Source: Solirubrobacterales bacterium (GTDB lineage Bacteria; Actinomycetota; Thermoleophilia; Solirubrobacterales; Solirubrobacteraceae). Taken from it: a stretch of 64,000 bases of DNA. Shown here piece by piece: positions 15,879 through 26,846 of the stretch. The stretch is taken from contig DAHUYZ010000001.1 in NCBI GenBank assembly GCA_027306855.1, forward strand, positions 41,113 to 105,112, written 5' to 3'. The stretch's first letter is position 1. Every line of letters starts with the position of its first letter. The notes below the pieces were generated by a model that worked only from the letters and a program-made list of their open reading frames with translations, searched no databases and was not told the DNA's origin. The position numbers and the translations under genes were made by a program.

Positions 15879-17821
15879 CCCAAGACGCCGATGCGCGCCA
15901 GCGCCAGCAGAGCGCCAAGCAAGGCGAGGAGATAGATCAGATAGGCGCGCAGGCTGCCCGACTGCAACCGCCGTGCGACCCGTGCGCCCCGCAGCGCTCC
16001 GCGTGACACGGGCCCGTAGAGCAGCGTGTCGAACAGATGCGGCACCTCCGCGCTGTAGGCGACCGCTTCGACGATCCCAGTCGAGGAGACGATGATCTGC
16101 GCCTCGCGCCGTGGGCGCAAGAACCCCTCCAGTACCAGCCGCAGCGGCTTGGTGAACCCGGCCGACGTCCATGCCAGCGCTGCTGCGGGCGGCTGACCGC
16201 ACGTCCAGGTCGGCGCGGCCGCGATCCGGTGAGCGTGCGCGAGACGGGCAAGCGCTGCCACCAGCGCCACGAGCGCCAGCGCGAGGGCGAGTGTCGGCAG
16301 CGAGCCCGTTCCGGGTACCTCCAGGCTTGTGCTCCCGCCCAGCGAGACACTTCCCGGCGAGAGGGCGGCGAGCCTTCCCACGAGTGGCCCGGGTAGCACT
16401 CCCAGCAGGACACACCCCGCAGCGAGGAAGACCATGCTCGCGCGGATCGCGCCGGGAGCCTCGCTTGCCTGGGCGCACTCTGGGCGACGTGGAAGGCCGA
16501 GCAACACCAGCCCGATCACCTTCACGAAGCAGTACACCGCCAGAGCCGCCGTCCCGGCCAGCGCGGCCGTCGCGATCGTGCCGGCGAAGGCCACACCCAG
16601 ATGAGTGACGCCCCCGAGATGCAGAAGCGATTGCAGCGTCAGCCACTCCGAGGCGAATCCGTTCAGCGGAGGAAGGCCCGCGATCGCCATCGCGCCGAGC
16701 GCGAACGTCGTGCCCGTCCATGGCATCCGCCGTAACAGGCCCCCCATCCGATCGAGTTCGAGGCTGCCGACCGCCTGAGCTAGAGCCCCAGCGCCCAGGA
16801 ACAGCAGCCCCTTGAACAGCGCGTGATTGAGGGCGTGAAGCAGCGCCGCCGCGAACGCGATCGCGCTCCAGGTGTCCGCTCCGATGTCGCGGAGCACGAG
16901 CGAGGCCCCCAGCCCGAGCGCCACGATCCCGACGTTCTCGATCGAGTGAAACGCGAGCAGTCGCTTGAGCTCGTGCTGCATCAGTGCGTACAGCACTCCG
17001 CCAAGGCACGACAGGGAGCCAAGCGCCATCAGCGTGATGCCGACCCATGGCCCAGGCGCTGCCAGCCAATCGAACAGCACGCGCACGAGCCCGTAGATGG
17101 CCAGCTTGATCATCACCCCCGACATCAGGGCAGAGATGTGCGCGGGCGCGAGCGGGTGCGCGCGCGGCAGCCAGGAGTGAAGCGGCATGAGGCCGGCCTT
17201 CGTCGAGAAGCCGACGAGCGAGGCGCAGGCGACGAACGCCGCGAGACCGCCACCAAGGGAGTGGCCGCCCAAGGCTCCGTGCCAGGCCAGCGCGAGCATC
17301 GACGCCCACACGCAGGCGCCGCCGATGTGGGTGATGGCGAGATAGACGAACACGCCGTGGCGGGCCTCGGTGTCTTGGCGGGCGATCAGGATCGCGCCCG
17401 CCGGGACGAGCGTCATCAGCTCCCAGAACTCCAAGAACGTGCTGACGTCACGCGCGCTCACGAACCCGATCAGCGCCAGCAGGAACGTTCCCGTCGCGAC
17501 GGCCAGTGCACGACCACTGCCGTCGGCGCGAAGCGAGTCGCGCGCGAACCAGGCCGCCGGTGCGCCGACGGCGGCGATGATCACGAGGAAGAACCCGCTG
17601 AGCGGATCGAGCCCGAACGCCGGGTGTATGTCGCTGCGAAACGCGGCGCCAAGGGCATGGCCCGAAGCGAGCACCCAAACGCCTGCCGCACCTGCGAAAA
17701 GGACTCCGGTCGACTGGAGCGCCAAGCCGGTGCGTGGCGAGCGACTGGAGCCTGCGTTTATAGCGCCGAGGAAGATCGCGAGCACGCCGGCGATGGCGAG
17801 CGCCTGCGGAGCACCCGTCAA
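15875..17821 (-). CDS. HyfB/Rv0083-like proton-pumping subunit, first gene of module
   Basis: The 648-residue protein is a NuoL/HyfB-type antiporter subunit with about 15-16 hydrophobic segments. Core motifs are 'TFLEFWELMTLVPAGAIL' (Glu in TM5), 'GLMPLHSWLPRAHPLAPAHI', 'LLAFHSIENVGIVALGLG' and 'NHALFKGLLFLGAGAL' (pump Lys). The C-terminal part has the HyfB-type soluble loops and last helix. It is the promoter-proximal gene of the module; a 24-bp palindrome lies 72 bases upstream. No adjoining ferredoxin-type (HyfA/HyfH) gene is present. Confidence 0.9.
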   Translation of the reverse strand: MTGAPQALAIAGVLAIFLGAINAGSSRSPRTGLALQSTGVLFAGAAGVWVLASGHALGAAFRSDIHPAFGLDPLSGFFLVIIAAVGAPAAWFARDSLRADGSGRALAVATGTFLLALIGFVSARDVSTFLEFWELMTLVPAGAILIARQDTEARHGVFVYLAITHIGGACVWASMLALAWHGALGGHSLGGGLAAFVACASLVGFSTKAGLMPLHSWLPRAHPLAPAHISALMSGVMIKLAIYGLVRVLFDWLAAPGPWVGITLMALGSLSCLGGVLYALMQHELKRLLAFHSIENVGIVALGLGASLVLRDIGADTWSAIAFAAALLHALNHALFKGLLFLGAGALAQAVGSLELDRMGGLLRRMPWTGTTFALGAMAIAGLPPLNGFASEWLTLQSLLHLGGVTHLGVAFAGTIATAALAGTAALAVYCFVKVIGLVLLGLPRRPECAQASEAPGAIRASMVFLAAGCVLLGVLPGPLVGRLAALSPGSVSLGGSTSLEVPGTGSLPTLALALALVALVAALARLAHAHRIAAAPTWTCGQPPAAALAWTSAGFTKPLRLVLEGFLRPRREAQIIVSSTGIVEAVAYSAEVPHLFDTLLYGPVSRGALRGARVARRLQSGSLRAYLIYLLALLGALLALARIGVLG

Positions 17822-17892
17822 GCGCTGCGTCCGCCGCGCTCGGCCGGCGTTGAGATCGGGGCAGCCATGGCCCCGCGCAGACTACACTATGG

Positions 17893-17916
17893 CTTCTAAG
17901 TAGAGAGTCTTAGAAG
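17893..17916. promoter_or_regulatory. Palindrome upstream of hydrogenase-like operon, candidate ArsR operator
   Basis: CTTCTAAG (17893-17900) and CTTAGAAG (17909-17916) form a perfect 8-bp inverted repeat with 8 bases between. It includes the ispD stop codon and lies 72 bases before the hyfB-like start, in a locally AT-rich patch of otherwise GC-rich DNA. Size and symmetry suit a dimeric winged-helix regulator; the operon encodes one. The binding assignment is inference. Confidence 0.5.
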
Positions 17917-18593
17917 CTTGTAAGATGCTTTAGTCGTTGGCCGACCAGACCAGCCAGCAACATCTCGGCAAGCGCAAGATCGAGCGGGCTCGTCACCTTC
18001 AGGTTCTCTCGCTCGGACGGCACGATCGTGACCCGGCCGCCAGAGCGCTCGACGAGCCAGGCGTCGTCGGTGGCGGCGGCGAGCACGTCGGCCGGCACAT
18101 CCAGAGCGCGCTCGAGAGACGCCCGCCTGAAGACCTGCGGCGTCTGCACGGCCCACAGCCCGGAGCGGTCGAGCGTGCGTGTGACAACGCCCTCGCCGTC
18201 CGTCTGCTTGATCGTGTCGGTGACGGGCGACGCCGCGATCGCGGCGTCGACGCCCTCGCGCGAAACGGCATCGAGCGTCGCCTGGACGAGTTCGGCGGTC
18301 AGCAGCGGGCGGGCCGCGTCGTGTACGAGCACCGGATCCCCCGGTCCGGCGGCGGCGAGTGCACGCTTGACGGACTCCGAGCGAACGCTGCCTCCTGGAG
18401 CCCCGATCGTCCCCGCCGGCGCCGGCATATCGGGGGGGAGCGCCACGACGATTTGCTCGATGTCGCCGAGCGCGTTCAGCGCCTCGACGCTCCATTGCAC
18501 GAGCGGCTTGCCCCCCAGTTGCACGAACGCCTTGGGCCGATCCGCCCCGAGGCGCTCACCCCGTCCGGCGGCCAGCAAAAGCGCTATGGCCAT
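17910..18593 (-). CDS. ispD: 2-C-methyl-D-erythritol 4-phosphate cytidylyltransferase
   Basis: IspD couples CTP to methylerythritol 4-phosphate in the MEP pathway. The 227-residue protein has the nucleotide-binding start 'ALLLAAGRGERLGADRPKAF', 'VLVHDAARPLL', 'PVTDTIKQ', 'WAVQTPQVFRR' and 'TDDAWLVE', covering the catalytic Arg/Lys and metal-site residues. Length is typical. It lies downstream of carD, an order also common in actinobacteria (carD-ispD-ispF), but here ispF has been separated by the inserted respiratory module. Its 3' end carries the palindrome described above. Confidence 0.97.
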   Translation of the reverse strand: MAIALLLAAGRGERLGADRPKAFVQLGGKPLVQWSVEALNALGDIEQIVVALPPDMPAPAGTIGAPGGSVRSESVKRALAAAGPGDPVLVHDAARPLLTAELVQATLDAVSREGVDAAIAASPVTDTIKQTDGEGVVTRTLDRSGLWAVQTPQVFRRASLERALDVPADVLAAATDDAWLVERSGGRVTIVPSERENLKVTSPLDLALAEMLLAGLVGQRLKHLTSF

Positions 18594-18707
18594 CGCCCGT
18601 TACCAGCTGTATGCGGCGTCGCGGCTGAGACGCCCAAATCTTCGGAGCTGTCGCGCACGCGGCGGGTCACGGTACTCGGCTAACTGCCGCGTGCGCGATA
18701 GTCCGGT

Positions 18708-19289
18708 CTACTTGGCTGCGAGCGCCAGCTGGCTCGACGCGGAGTTGGCGAGCAGCTCGTCGAGGTACTCTTCGGCCTCGGACTCGTCCTTGTCGAGCGC
18801 GTACATCAGCTCGGAGGCGAGGATCTTCTTGGCGCGCGTGAACATCTGCTTCTCGCCCGTGGAGAGTCCCTTCTCGGACTCGCGCAGGGCAAGGTTGCGT
18901 ACGACCTCGGCCAGCTCGTAGATGTCGCCGGTCTTGATCTTGTCGCGGTTGTGCTTGAAGCGGCGGTTCCAGTTCTTGGGCATCTCAGACACTTCGTCTT
19001 GAAGGACGTCGAGCACCTTCTTGACCGTCTCCTCGTCGATCACCCTGCGCAGGCCCGCGAGAGCCGCGTTCTCGGTGGGAACCTTGACGGTCATGTCGTT
19101 GTGGAGGATCTTGATCGTCAGGTACTCGCGCGTGGTGCCGAGAACCTCCATGTCTTCCTTGCTCATGACCTTGCCGGCGCCGTGGTGGGGGTAGACGACA
19201 TGGTCTCCGAGCTCGAACTCGATGTGCTCGACCTCTCGGGTCGCCTCGAGCTCCTCGATGAGATCTGCCTCTTGGATTGCTTGGGGAAT
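18708..19289 (-). CDS. carD: CarD-family RNA polymerase-binding regulator, apparent AUU start
   Basis: CarD binds the RNA polymerase beta subunit and stabilises open promoter complexes, notably at rRNA promoters. The RID domain signature 'FELGDHVVYPHHGAGKV' lies upstream of the first in-frame ATG (19166), so that ATG cannot be the start. Reading back, no in-frame ATG, GTG, TTG or CTG exists; an ATT at 19289-19287 follows a perfect AGGAGG by 5 bases. That gives 193 residues with a 25-residue acidic N-terminal lead. The C-terminal basic helical domain includes 'NWNRRFKHNRDKI' (CarD Trp) and 'GLSTGEKQMFTRAKKIL'. Confidence 0.93.
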   Translation of the reverse strand: MPQAIQEADLIEELEATREVEHIEFELGDHVVYPHHGAGKVMSKEDMEVLGTTREYLTIKILHNDMTVKVPTENAALAGLRRVIDEETVKKVLDVLQDEVSEMPKNWNRRFKHNRDKIKTGDIYELAEVVRNLALRESEKGLSTGEKQMFTRAKKILASELMYALDKDESEAEEYLDELLANSASSQLALAAK

Positions 19290-19327
19290 GGTGTCCTCCT
19301 TTGATCGAGCCGGCGCGCCGGCCGCTG

Positions 19328-20437
19328 TCAGGTCTGTAGGTAGCGGTCCACGAGGTTGATCTCCTGTAGGCGCCGAAGGCCCTCGCGGATGTCCTTCGCG
19401 CGTATCTCCCCCACTCCCTCAACTGTCTCGAGCTCTGAGTCCGTGGCGGCGAGCAGCTCATCCAGGCCTCCAAACTCGCTGACGATCTGCGCCACGACGA
19501 GCTTGGGCAAGCGTGGGATGCGCCCGAGGATCCGGTAGCCGCGCGGAGCGGCGGGGTAGTCGAGCGTGTTGAGCTTGCGATCGAAGCCGAGCAGTTCGGC
19601 GAGCCGGCCGAAGTCGAGCAGATCTTGATGGGGCAGGCGCCCGACCTGGTCGAGCGCCACTGTATACGCCTCGTCGGTGTGGTCGGCGAGGTAGTCCTGC
19701 ACGAGCGCGGCCTTCTCGGCGGCCGTGCCGAGGATCGTCTCCTCCAGCTGCATCTCGATCAGGCGCCCCTCGCTGCCGAGCTCGACGATGTAGCGCTCGA
19801 TCTCAACGGCCATGCGGGTCACCAGCTCCGAGCGCTGCAGCACGGTCAGCACATCGTGTAGGGTCACGCCGCCCTCGAACTCCAGAGCGGTCAGACGTGT
19901 TGATACTTGATCGAGGCGCTGACGGTACTTGTCTAGGGTGGCGAGCGCCTGATTGGCCTTCGACAGCACGACGGTGATGTCTTCGAGGATGTACTTGAAG
20001 CCGTCGACGTACAGCGAGACGACCTCGCGGCGCTGGGAGATCGCGATCACGAGCGCGTCGGTCTGCTTGGAGACGCGCTCGGCCGTGCGGTGGCGGGTGC
20101 CCGTCTCGTGCGAGAGGATCGTCGGATCGGGCATCAGCTGGACGTTGGCCATCGCGATCTTGGTGGCGTTGGCGTTGAGGATGATCGCCCCGTCCATCTT
20201 GGCCACCTGGTAGAGGTAGGCGGGGGTGTAGTCGATCTCGAGCTTGATCCCGCCAGAGAACAGGAAGCTGAGGTCCTCGGGCTCGCCTATCACGATCAGA
20301 CCGCCGGTGCGCGCGTGCAGGATGCTCTCGATCCCCTCGCGCAGCGCGGTGCCCGGAGCGACCATCTCCAGCGCCCTCACAAGGCGAGGCTCCAAACGTG
20401 CGTCAGTGTCGAAGTCTTCACCGGATCGTGAGGCCAC
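19328..20437 (-). CDS. disA: Diadenylate cyclase DisA
   Basis: DisA makes cyclic di-AMP from two ATP and scans DNA for branched structures. The 369-residue protein has the DAC domain with 'KMDGAIIL' and 'SHETGTRHRTAERVSKQT' (catalytic DGA and RHR motifs), a central helical linker, and a C-terminal helix-hairpin-helix DNA-binding domain ('FGGLDELLAATDSELETVEG'). It starts at GTG 20437. It lies between radA and carD; in Bacillus radA-disA is also adjacent, and RadA is known to moderate DisA. c-di-AMP signalling is therefore expected in this organism. Confidence 0.97.
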   Translation of the reverse strand: MASRSGEDFDTDARLEPRLVRALEMVAPGTALREGIESILHARTGGLIVIGEPEDLSFLFSGGIKLEIDYTPAYLYQVAKMDGAIILNANATKIAMANVQLMPDPTILSHETGTRHRTAERVSKQTDALVIAISQRREVVSLYVDGFKYILEDITVVLSKANQALATLDKYRQRLDQVSTRLTALEFEGGVTLHDVLTVLQRSELVTRMAVEIERYIVELGSEGRLIEMQLEETILGTAAEKAALVQDYLADHTDEAYTVALDQVGRLPHQDLLDFGRLAELLGFDRKLNTLDYPAAPRGYRILGRIPRLPKLVVAQIVSEFGGLDELLAATDSELETVEGVGEIRAKDIREGLRRLQEINLVDRYLQT

Positions 20438-20497
20438 GACAGCTAATTCTACGGCATTTAGCGTCCGTTTACCCCGCCCGCCGGAAACGAGACGGGC

Positions 20498-21907
20498 TCA
20501 GGCGGCGGCGCGGGCGGGCCGACTCCCGGCGACCGGCAGCGCCGCGGCGAGCGCCTCGCGCAAGGTGGGCGCCTCGCACGCTCCATGTCCGCTGCCGGTG
20601 GGCGCGATCACGTCTTGTAGCCCGTGTCTGGCGGCCTCTTGGAGCCGGCGTTCGGGATGGCCTACCCAGCGCAGCTCGCCGGTGAGACCGAGCTCGCCGA
20701 AGCAGGCGCGCGGCGCTCCGCCGACGGCGACCCCACGCGCGGCGGACGCAACCGCGAGCGCGAGCGCGAGGTCTACGCCGGGCTCCTCGACGCGGACGCC
20801 GCCGACGACGTTGACGAATACATCGTGACCGCCGACACTGACGCGGCCGTGGCGTCCGAGGATCGCGAGCACAAGCGCGAGGCGGTTGCGATCGAGTCCA
20901 GAGACCACACGACGGGGCTGTTCGAGCTCTGAGGGCGCTACAAGCGCCTGCACCTCGACGAGCAGCGGCCGCGAGCCCTCCATTGCGGCGAGCACCACGC
21001 TTCCTGGAGCGCGCGTCGCCTCGGCTACGAAGCGCGCGGAGGCGTCGAGCACCTCGACGAGCCCACCTTGGCGCATCTCGAACAGGCCGGCCTCGTTGGT
21101 CGAGCCGAAACGGTTCTTCAGCGCGCGCAGCTCGCGGTAGGGGCGCTCGCGTTCACCCTCGAACTGCAGGACGCAGTCGACCAGGTGCTCGAGCACTCGC
21201 GGGCCCGCGAGTGCCCCGTCCTTGGTGACGTGGCCGACGAGCATGACTGCGATATCGCGCGCCTTGGCAAAGTCCATGAGCGCAGCGGCGACCTCTCTGA
21301 CCTGGCCGACCGAGCCGGCCGAGCCGGACAGCTCGCCGCAGCGCAGCGTCTGGACGGAGTCGATCACGCAGACGGCGGGCGCATGAGCGGCGAGCGAATC
21401 GAGCACGACGTCGAGGTCTGTCTCGGCGAGCACGGGCACATCGAGCGCGGCGCAGGCCGAGCCCGAGCAAAGTCGCTGTGCCCGCAGGCGGACCTGCTCG
21501 GCCGACTCCTCGGCGCTTACGTACAGCGTCCGGTGCCCGGTGCCCGCGAGGTTGCCGAGCGCCATGTTCGTGAGCGTCGACTTGCCGATCCCAGGGGAGC
21601 CGCCGAGCAGCACGAGCGAGCCGGGCACGAGACCGCCGCCGAGCACGCGGTCGAGCTCGCCGATGCCGGTTTGAAGGCGCTCTACGGCAGTGCTTGCGAC
21701 CTCGCGCAGAGGGACGGGCGGCGCCGGCGCGACCCCCTGGGCGGACCCGCCGCCGCGTCTGGGCGCCCCCTTGCCGTTAGCGCCCCCCGCGGGAGCGCGC
21801 TCCTCGACGAGCGTGTTCCAGGCCCCGCACCCCTGGCACTGCCCGTGCCAGCGAGCGGACGAGAAGCCGCACTGGGAGCAGATGTGGATCGTCTGGGGTC
21901 GGGCCAC
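20498..21907 (-). CDS. radA: DNA repair protein RadA (Sms)
   Basis: RadA is a RecA-like helicase that promotes branch migration in recombinational repair. The 469-residue protein has an N-terminal C4 zinc finger ('CSQCGFSS', 'CQGCGAWN'), a Walker A 'GGSPGIGKSTL', Walker B region 'AVCVIDSVQTL', the RadA-specific KNRFG motif ('LKNRFGSTNEAG') and a C-terminal Lon-protease-like domain ('GLDRNRLALVLAILGRHG'). Length is normal. It lies 60 bases upstream of disA in the same orientation. Confidence 0.97.
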   Translation of the reverse strand: MARPQTIHICSQCGFSSARWHGQCQGCGAWNTLVEERAPAGGANGKGAPRRGGGSAQGVAPAPPVPLREVASTAVERLQTGIGELDRVLGGGLVPGSLVLLGGSPGIGKSTLTNMALGNLAGTGHRTLYVSAEESAEQVRLRAQRLCSGSACAALDVPVLAETDLDVVLDSLAAHAPAVCVIDSVQTLRCGELSGSAGSVGQVREVAAALMDFAKARDIAVMLVGHVTKDGALAGPRVLEHLVDCVLQFEGERERPYRELRALKNRFGSTNEAGLFEMRQGGLVEVLDASARFVAEATRAPGSVVLAAMEGSRPLLVEVQALVAPSELEQPRRVVSGLDRNRLALVLAILGRHGRVSVGGHDVFVNVVGGVRVEEPGVDLALALAVASAARGVAVGGAPRACFGELGLTGELRWVGHPERRLQEAARHGLQDVIAPTGSGHGACEAPTLREALAAALPVAGSRPARAAA

Positions 21908-21938
21908 CCCAAGCAGACTAAGGACCCGCGGGGACGGT

Positions 21939-22436
21939 TCAGTCTCGCCCGACGATCTCGCTGCGGCGCTCGAACAGCATCACGTCGCGCCAGCTGCCGT
22001 CGGCCATGCGACCGACGCGCTCGTGGGTGCCGAGCAGACGAAAGCCGCAGCCTTCGTGCAGGGCGATCGACGCTTCGTTCTCGGGGAAGATGCCGGCTTG
22101 CAGCGTCCAGAAGCCTGCACGCTCGGAGCCGTCGATCAGGGCGTGCAGCAGGGCGCGCCCGATCCCGCGGCGGGCGTGGGAACGATCGACGTAGATGCTG
22201 ACGGCGCCGACGCCGCGATAGACCTCGCGTGAAGAGACGGGACTGAGCGCAGCCCAGCCGGTCACCTCACCCGCCTGATCGCGCGCCACAAGGCAGGGCT
22301 CCTGAACGCGCGCGGCGCGCCAGTGCGCGTAGCTGGGGACCTCGTTCTCGAACGTGGCGGCGCCGGTTGCGATCCCTTCGGCGTATATGCGCGCGACCGA
22401 AGGCCAGTCTTCGTCGACCATCTGTGCGATCGACAC
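21939..22436 (-). CDS. GNAT N-acetyltransferase, phosphinothricin-acetyltransferase-like
   Basis: The 165-residue GNAT protein begins with an actinobacterial Pat-like pattern: 'DWPSVARIYAEGIATGAATF'. Motif A, which binds acetyl-CoA pyrophosphate, is 'VYVDRSHARRGIGRALLHAL' with Ile in place of the first Val (R-x-x-G-I-G). The end 'GFRLLGTHERVGRMADGSWRDVMLFER' is typical of the family. Such enzymes acetylate phosphinothricin, methionine sulfoximine or related amines; the natural substrate here is unknown. It is placed between clpC and radA where Bacillota have no gene. Confidence 0.88.
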   Translation of the reverse strand: MSIAQMVDEDWPSVARIYAEGIATGAATFENEVPSYAHWRAARVQEPCLVARDQAGEVTGWAALSPVSSREVYRGVGAVSIYVDRSHARRGIGRALLHALIDGSERAGFWTLQAGIFPENEASIALHEGCGFRLLGTHERVGRMADGSWRDVMLFERRSEIVGRD

Positions 22437-22487
22437 GCGTGCGCTCCGCGCGCCGGCTGCGTGGGGTGAGGCGCTCAGCGTTGCTGC

Positions 22488-25082
<2,595 letters not shown>

Positions 25083-25231
25083 GGTGCTGCTTCCTTCCGC
25101 TGCGAGGGGGCGGCGCCTCTTGGAGTGGCGTGATCGAGGCTGCCGCCACCAGCCACGAGACGCCCTTTCAGGCAGTCTACCAACAGGCCTTAGGGCCTAT
25201 TCATGCTCGGCCGACCCCGCGCGCCCCGGGC

Positions 25232-26734
25232 CTATACCTTCGTGGAGGGGCCTTGATCGCGCATCGCGGGGAACAGCACGACCTCGCGGATGGAGGTCTG
25301 GCCCGTGAGGATCATGACGAGCCGGTCTATCCCGAGGCCGACGCCTCCCGTAGGGGGCATACCGTGCTCCAAGGCCTCTAAGAACAGCTCGTCGTGCGGC
25401 TGGGTCTCTTCGTCTCCCGCAAGCGCGAGGCGCCGCTGGGCTTCGAAGCGCGCCCGCTGCTCGTCGGGATCGGTCAGCTCGCTGAACGCGTTCGCGATCT
25501 CCATCCCACCCGCGAACGCCTCCCAGCGCTCGGCGAGCCCGGCCCCGGCGCGGTGAGAGCGCGCGAAGGGCGACAGCTCGATTGGGTAGTCGAAGATGAA
25601 TGTCGGCTGGATCAGGGTCGGCTCGACGTGCTTTGAGAGCAGGTCGTCGGCGAGCGCCGGCCAGCTGAGGCCGTCGGTCGGCATCGAAAGGCCTCGCTCA
25701 CGAATCGCGGAGCGCAACGAGTCGGCGTCCCGATACGCACGCAGGTCGATCCCGGTCGCCTCTCGTATCGCATCCATGAACACGAGCCGCCGCCAGGGCG
25801 CTTTGAAGTCTATCTCGCCCTCGTAGCCGGCGGCCTGGGCGACGCGGGCGACCATCTCCTCGAGGCGGCGCGCCTCGTCTTGATAGTCGGCGTAGGCCTC
25901 ATACCACTCGACCATCGTGAACTCGGGGTTGTGCTTGGTCGAAAGGCCCTCGTTGCGAAAGTCCTTGCCCAGCTCGTAGACGCGCTCCAGGCCACCGACG
26001 ATCAGGCGCTTGAGGTACAGCTCGGTGGCGATCCGCAGGTACAGCTTGCGATCGAGCGCGTTGTGGTGGGTCATGAACGGCCTCGCCAGAGCCCCGCCGT
26101 AGAGCGGCTGCAGCACCGGTGTTTCGACCTCGAGGAAGTTGTTTGCGTCGAGGTAAGCTCGCACCGCCGCGATCGCCTTGGCACGAGTCGCGAACAACTT
26201 GCGTGCGTTCTCGTTCGAGAGAAGGTCGAGCTCGCGCCGGCGGTGGCGCGTCTCGAGGTCTGTGAGGCCGGAGTGCTTGTCGGGTGGGGGCCGTAGCGCC
26301 TTGCTGAGCACTTGGTAGTCGTCGACGCGGAGGGTGAGCTCTCCGTGGCGGCTTCGTAAGGGAGCGCCGTCGATGCCGAGCAGATCCCCCGAGTCGAGCG
26401 AGCACAGACGCTTGAAGCGTTCGGTGCCGAGCACGTCGAGACGTGCATGCAGCTGGATCTGGCCGCTGCGGTCGACGAGATCGATGAAGGCGGCCTTGCC
26501 TCCGCCGCGGCGGGCTAGCAAGCGACCGGCGACGCGCCGGTGCTCCTCTGTCTCCTCGCCCGTTTGGAGGTGTTCGTAGGCGGCGCGTACTTCGGCGAGC
26601 GACTCAACGCCGGGGTAGGAGTAGGGCGCAAGCTCCTCCCCTTCCTCACTCAGCCGCGCCGCCTTGGCCCGGCGCTCGGCGATCAGCTCCGCCAGGCCAT
26701 GCTTCTGCGTCGATGAGTCGGTGGGGTCAGTCAT
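25232..26734 (-). CDS. lysS: Lysyl-tRNA synthetase, class II
   Basis: LysRS charges tRNA-Lys. The 500-residue class II enzyme has an N-terminal OB-fold anticodon-binding domain (about 60-170, 'GKAAFIDLVDRSGQIQLHAR'), motif 2 'FRNEGLSTKHNPEFTMVEWY' and motif 3 'GVGLGIDRLVMILT'. It ends in 'FPAMRDQ', as usual for LysRS. The start 'MTDPTDSSTQKHGLAELIAE' is consistent with family N-terminal helices. It lies between greA and clpC, matching lysS-clpC order in Bacillota. Confidence 0.97.
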   Translation of the reverse strand: MTDPTDSSTQKHGLAELIAERRAKAARLSEEGEELAPYSYPGVESLAEVRAAYEHLQTGEETEEHRRVAGRLLARRGGGKAAFIDLVDRSGQIQLHARLDVLGTERFKRLCSLDSGDLLGIDGAPLRSRHGELTLRVDDYQVLSKALRPPPDKHSGLTDLETRHRRRELDLLSNENARKLFATRAKAIAAVRAYLDANNFLEVETPVLQPLYGGALARPFMTHHNALDRKLYLRIATELYLKRLIVGGLERVYELGKDFRNEGLSTKHNPEFTMVEWYEAYADYQDEARRLEEMVARVAQAAGYEGEIDFKAPWRRLVFMDAIREATGIDLRAYRDADSLRSAIRERGLSMPTDGLSWPALADDLLSKHVEPTLIQPTFIFDYPIELSPFARSHRAGAGLAERWEAFAGGMEIANAFSELTDPDEQRARFEAQRRLALAGDEETQPHDELFLEALEHGMPPTGGVGLGIDRLVMILTGQTSIREVVLFPAMRDQGPSTKV

Positions 26735-26764
26735 GGGGACGTACGACCGGCATCCAGCCTTCGG

Positions 26765-26816
26765 GCCGTGCCGGCCTGCACTCTATGCATGCGGAGATCG
26801 TTCAGACCGGCACGGC
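26765..26816. repeat. 10-bp inverted repeat between greA and lysS
   Basis: GCCGTGCCGG (26765-26774) and CCGGCACGGC (26807-26816) are perfect inverted copies 32 bases apart in the gap before lysS. It could form a long-loop stem in the lysS leader. No known riboswitch or T-box consensus is recognisable, and its role is unknown. Confidence 0.45.
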
Positions 26817-26825
26817 AGGTACCGC

Positions 26826-26846
26826 GGACGGCCATCCAGGCCGTCC
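26826..26846 (-). terminator. Hairpin abutting the greA stop codon
   Basis: GGACGGCC and GGCCGTCC (26826-26833 and 26839-26846) form a perfect 8-bp stem with a 5-base loop, overlapping the greA stop codon by one base. No T-run follows on the minus strand, so it may attenuate or protect the 3' end rather than terminate fully before lysS. Confidence 0.4.

Noticed and set aside
14946..17309. A 787-residue minus-strand protein
   Set aside because: The first 470 residues are a shadow of the hyfB-like gene; the real NuoH-like gene starts at 15878.
10411..17821. Naming the module a true formate hydrogenlyase
   Set aside because: No formate dehydrogenase, ferredoxin-type subunit or maturation genes are visible, and the L1 histidine is missing.
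25083..25231. CtsR or HspR operator upstream of clpC
   Set aside because: Neither the CtsR heptad repeat nor the HAIR element is present; only a short AGGCC/GGCCT hairpin is seen.
26735..26845. T-box or other riboswitch before lysS
   Set aside because: Inverted repeats are present, but no T-box, lysine-riboswitch or other consensus could be recognised.
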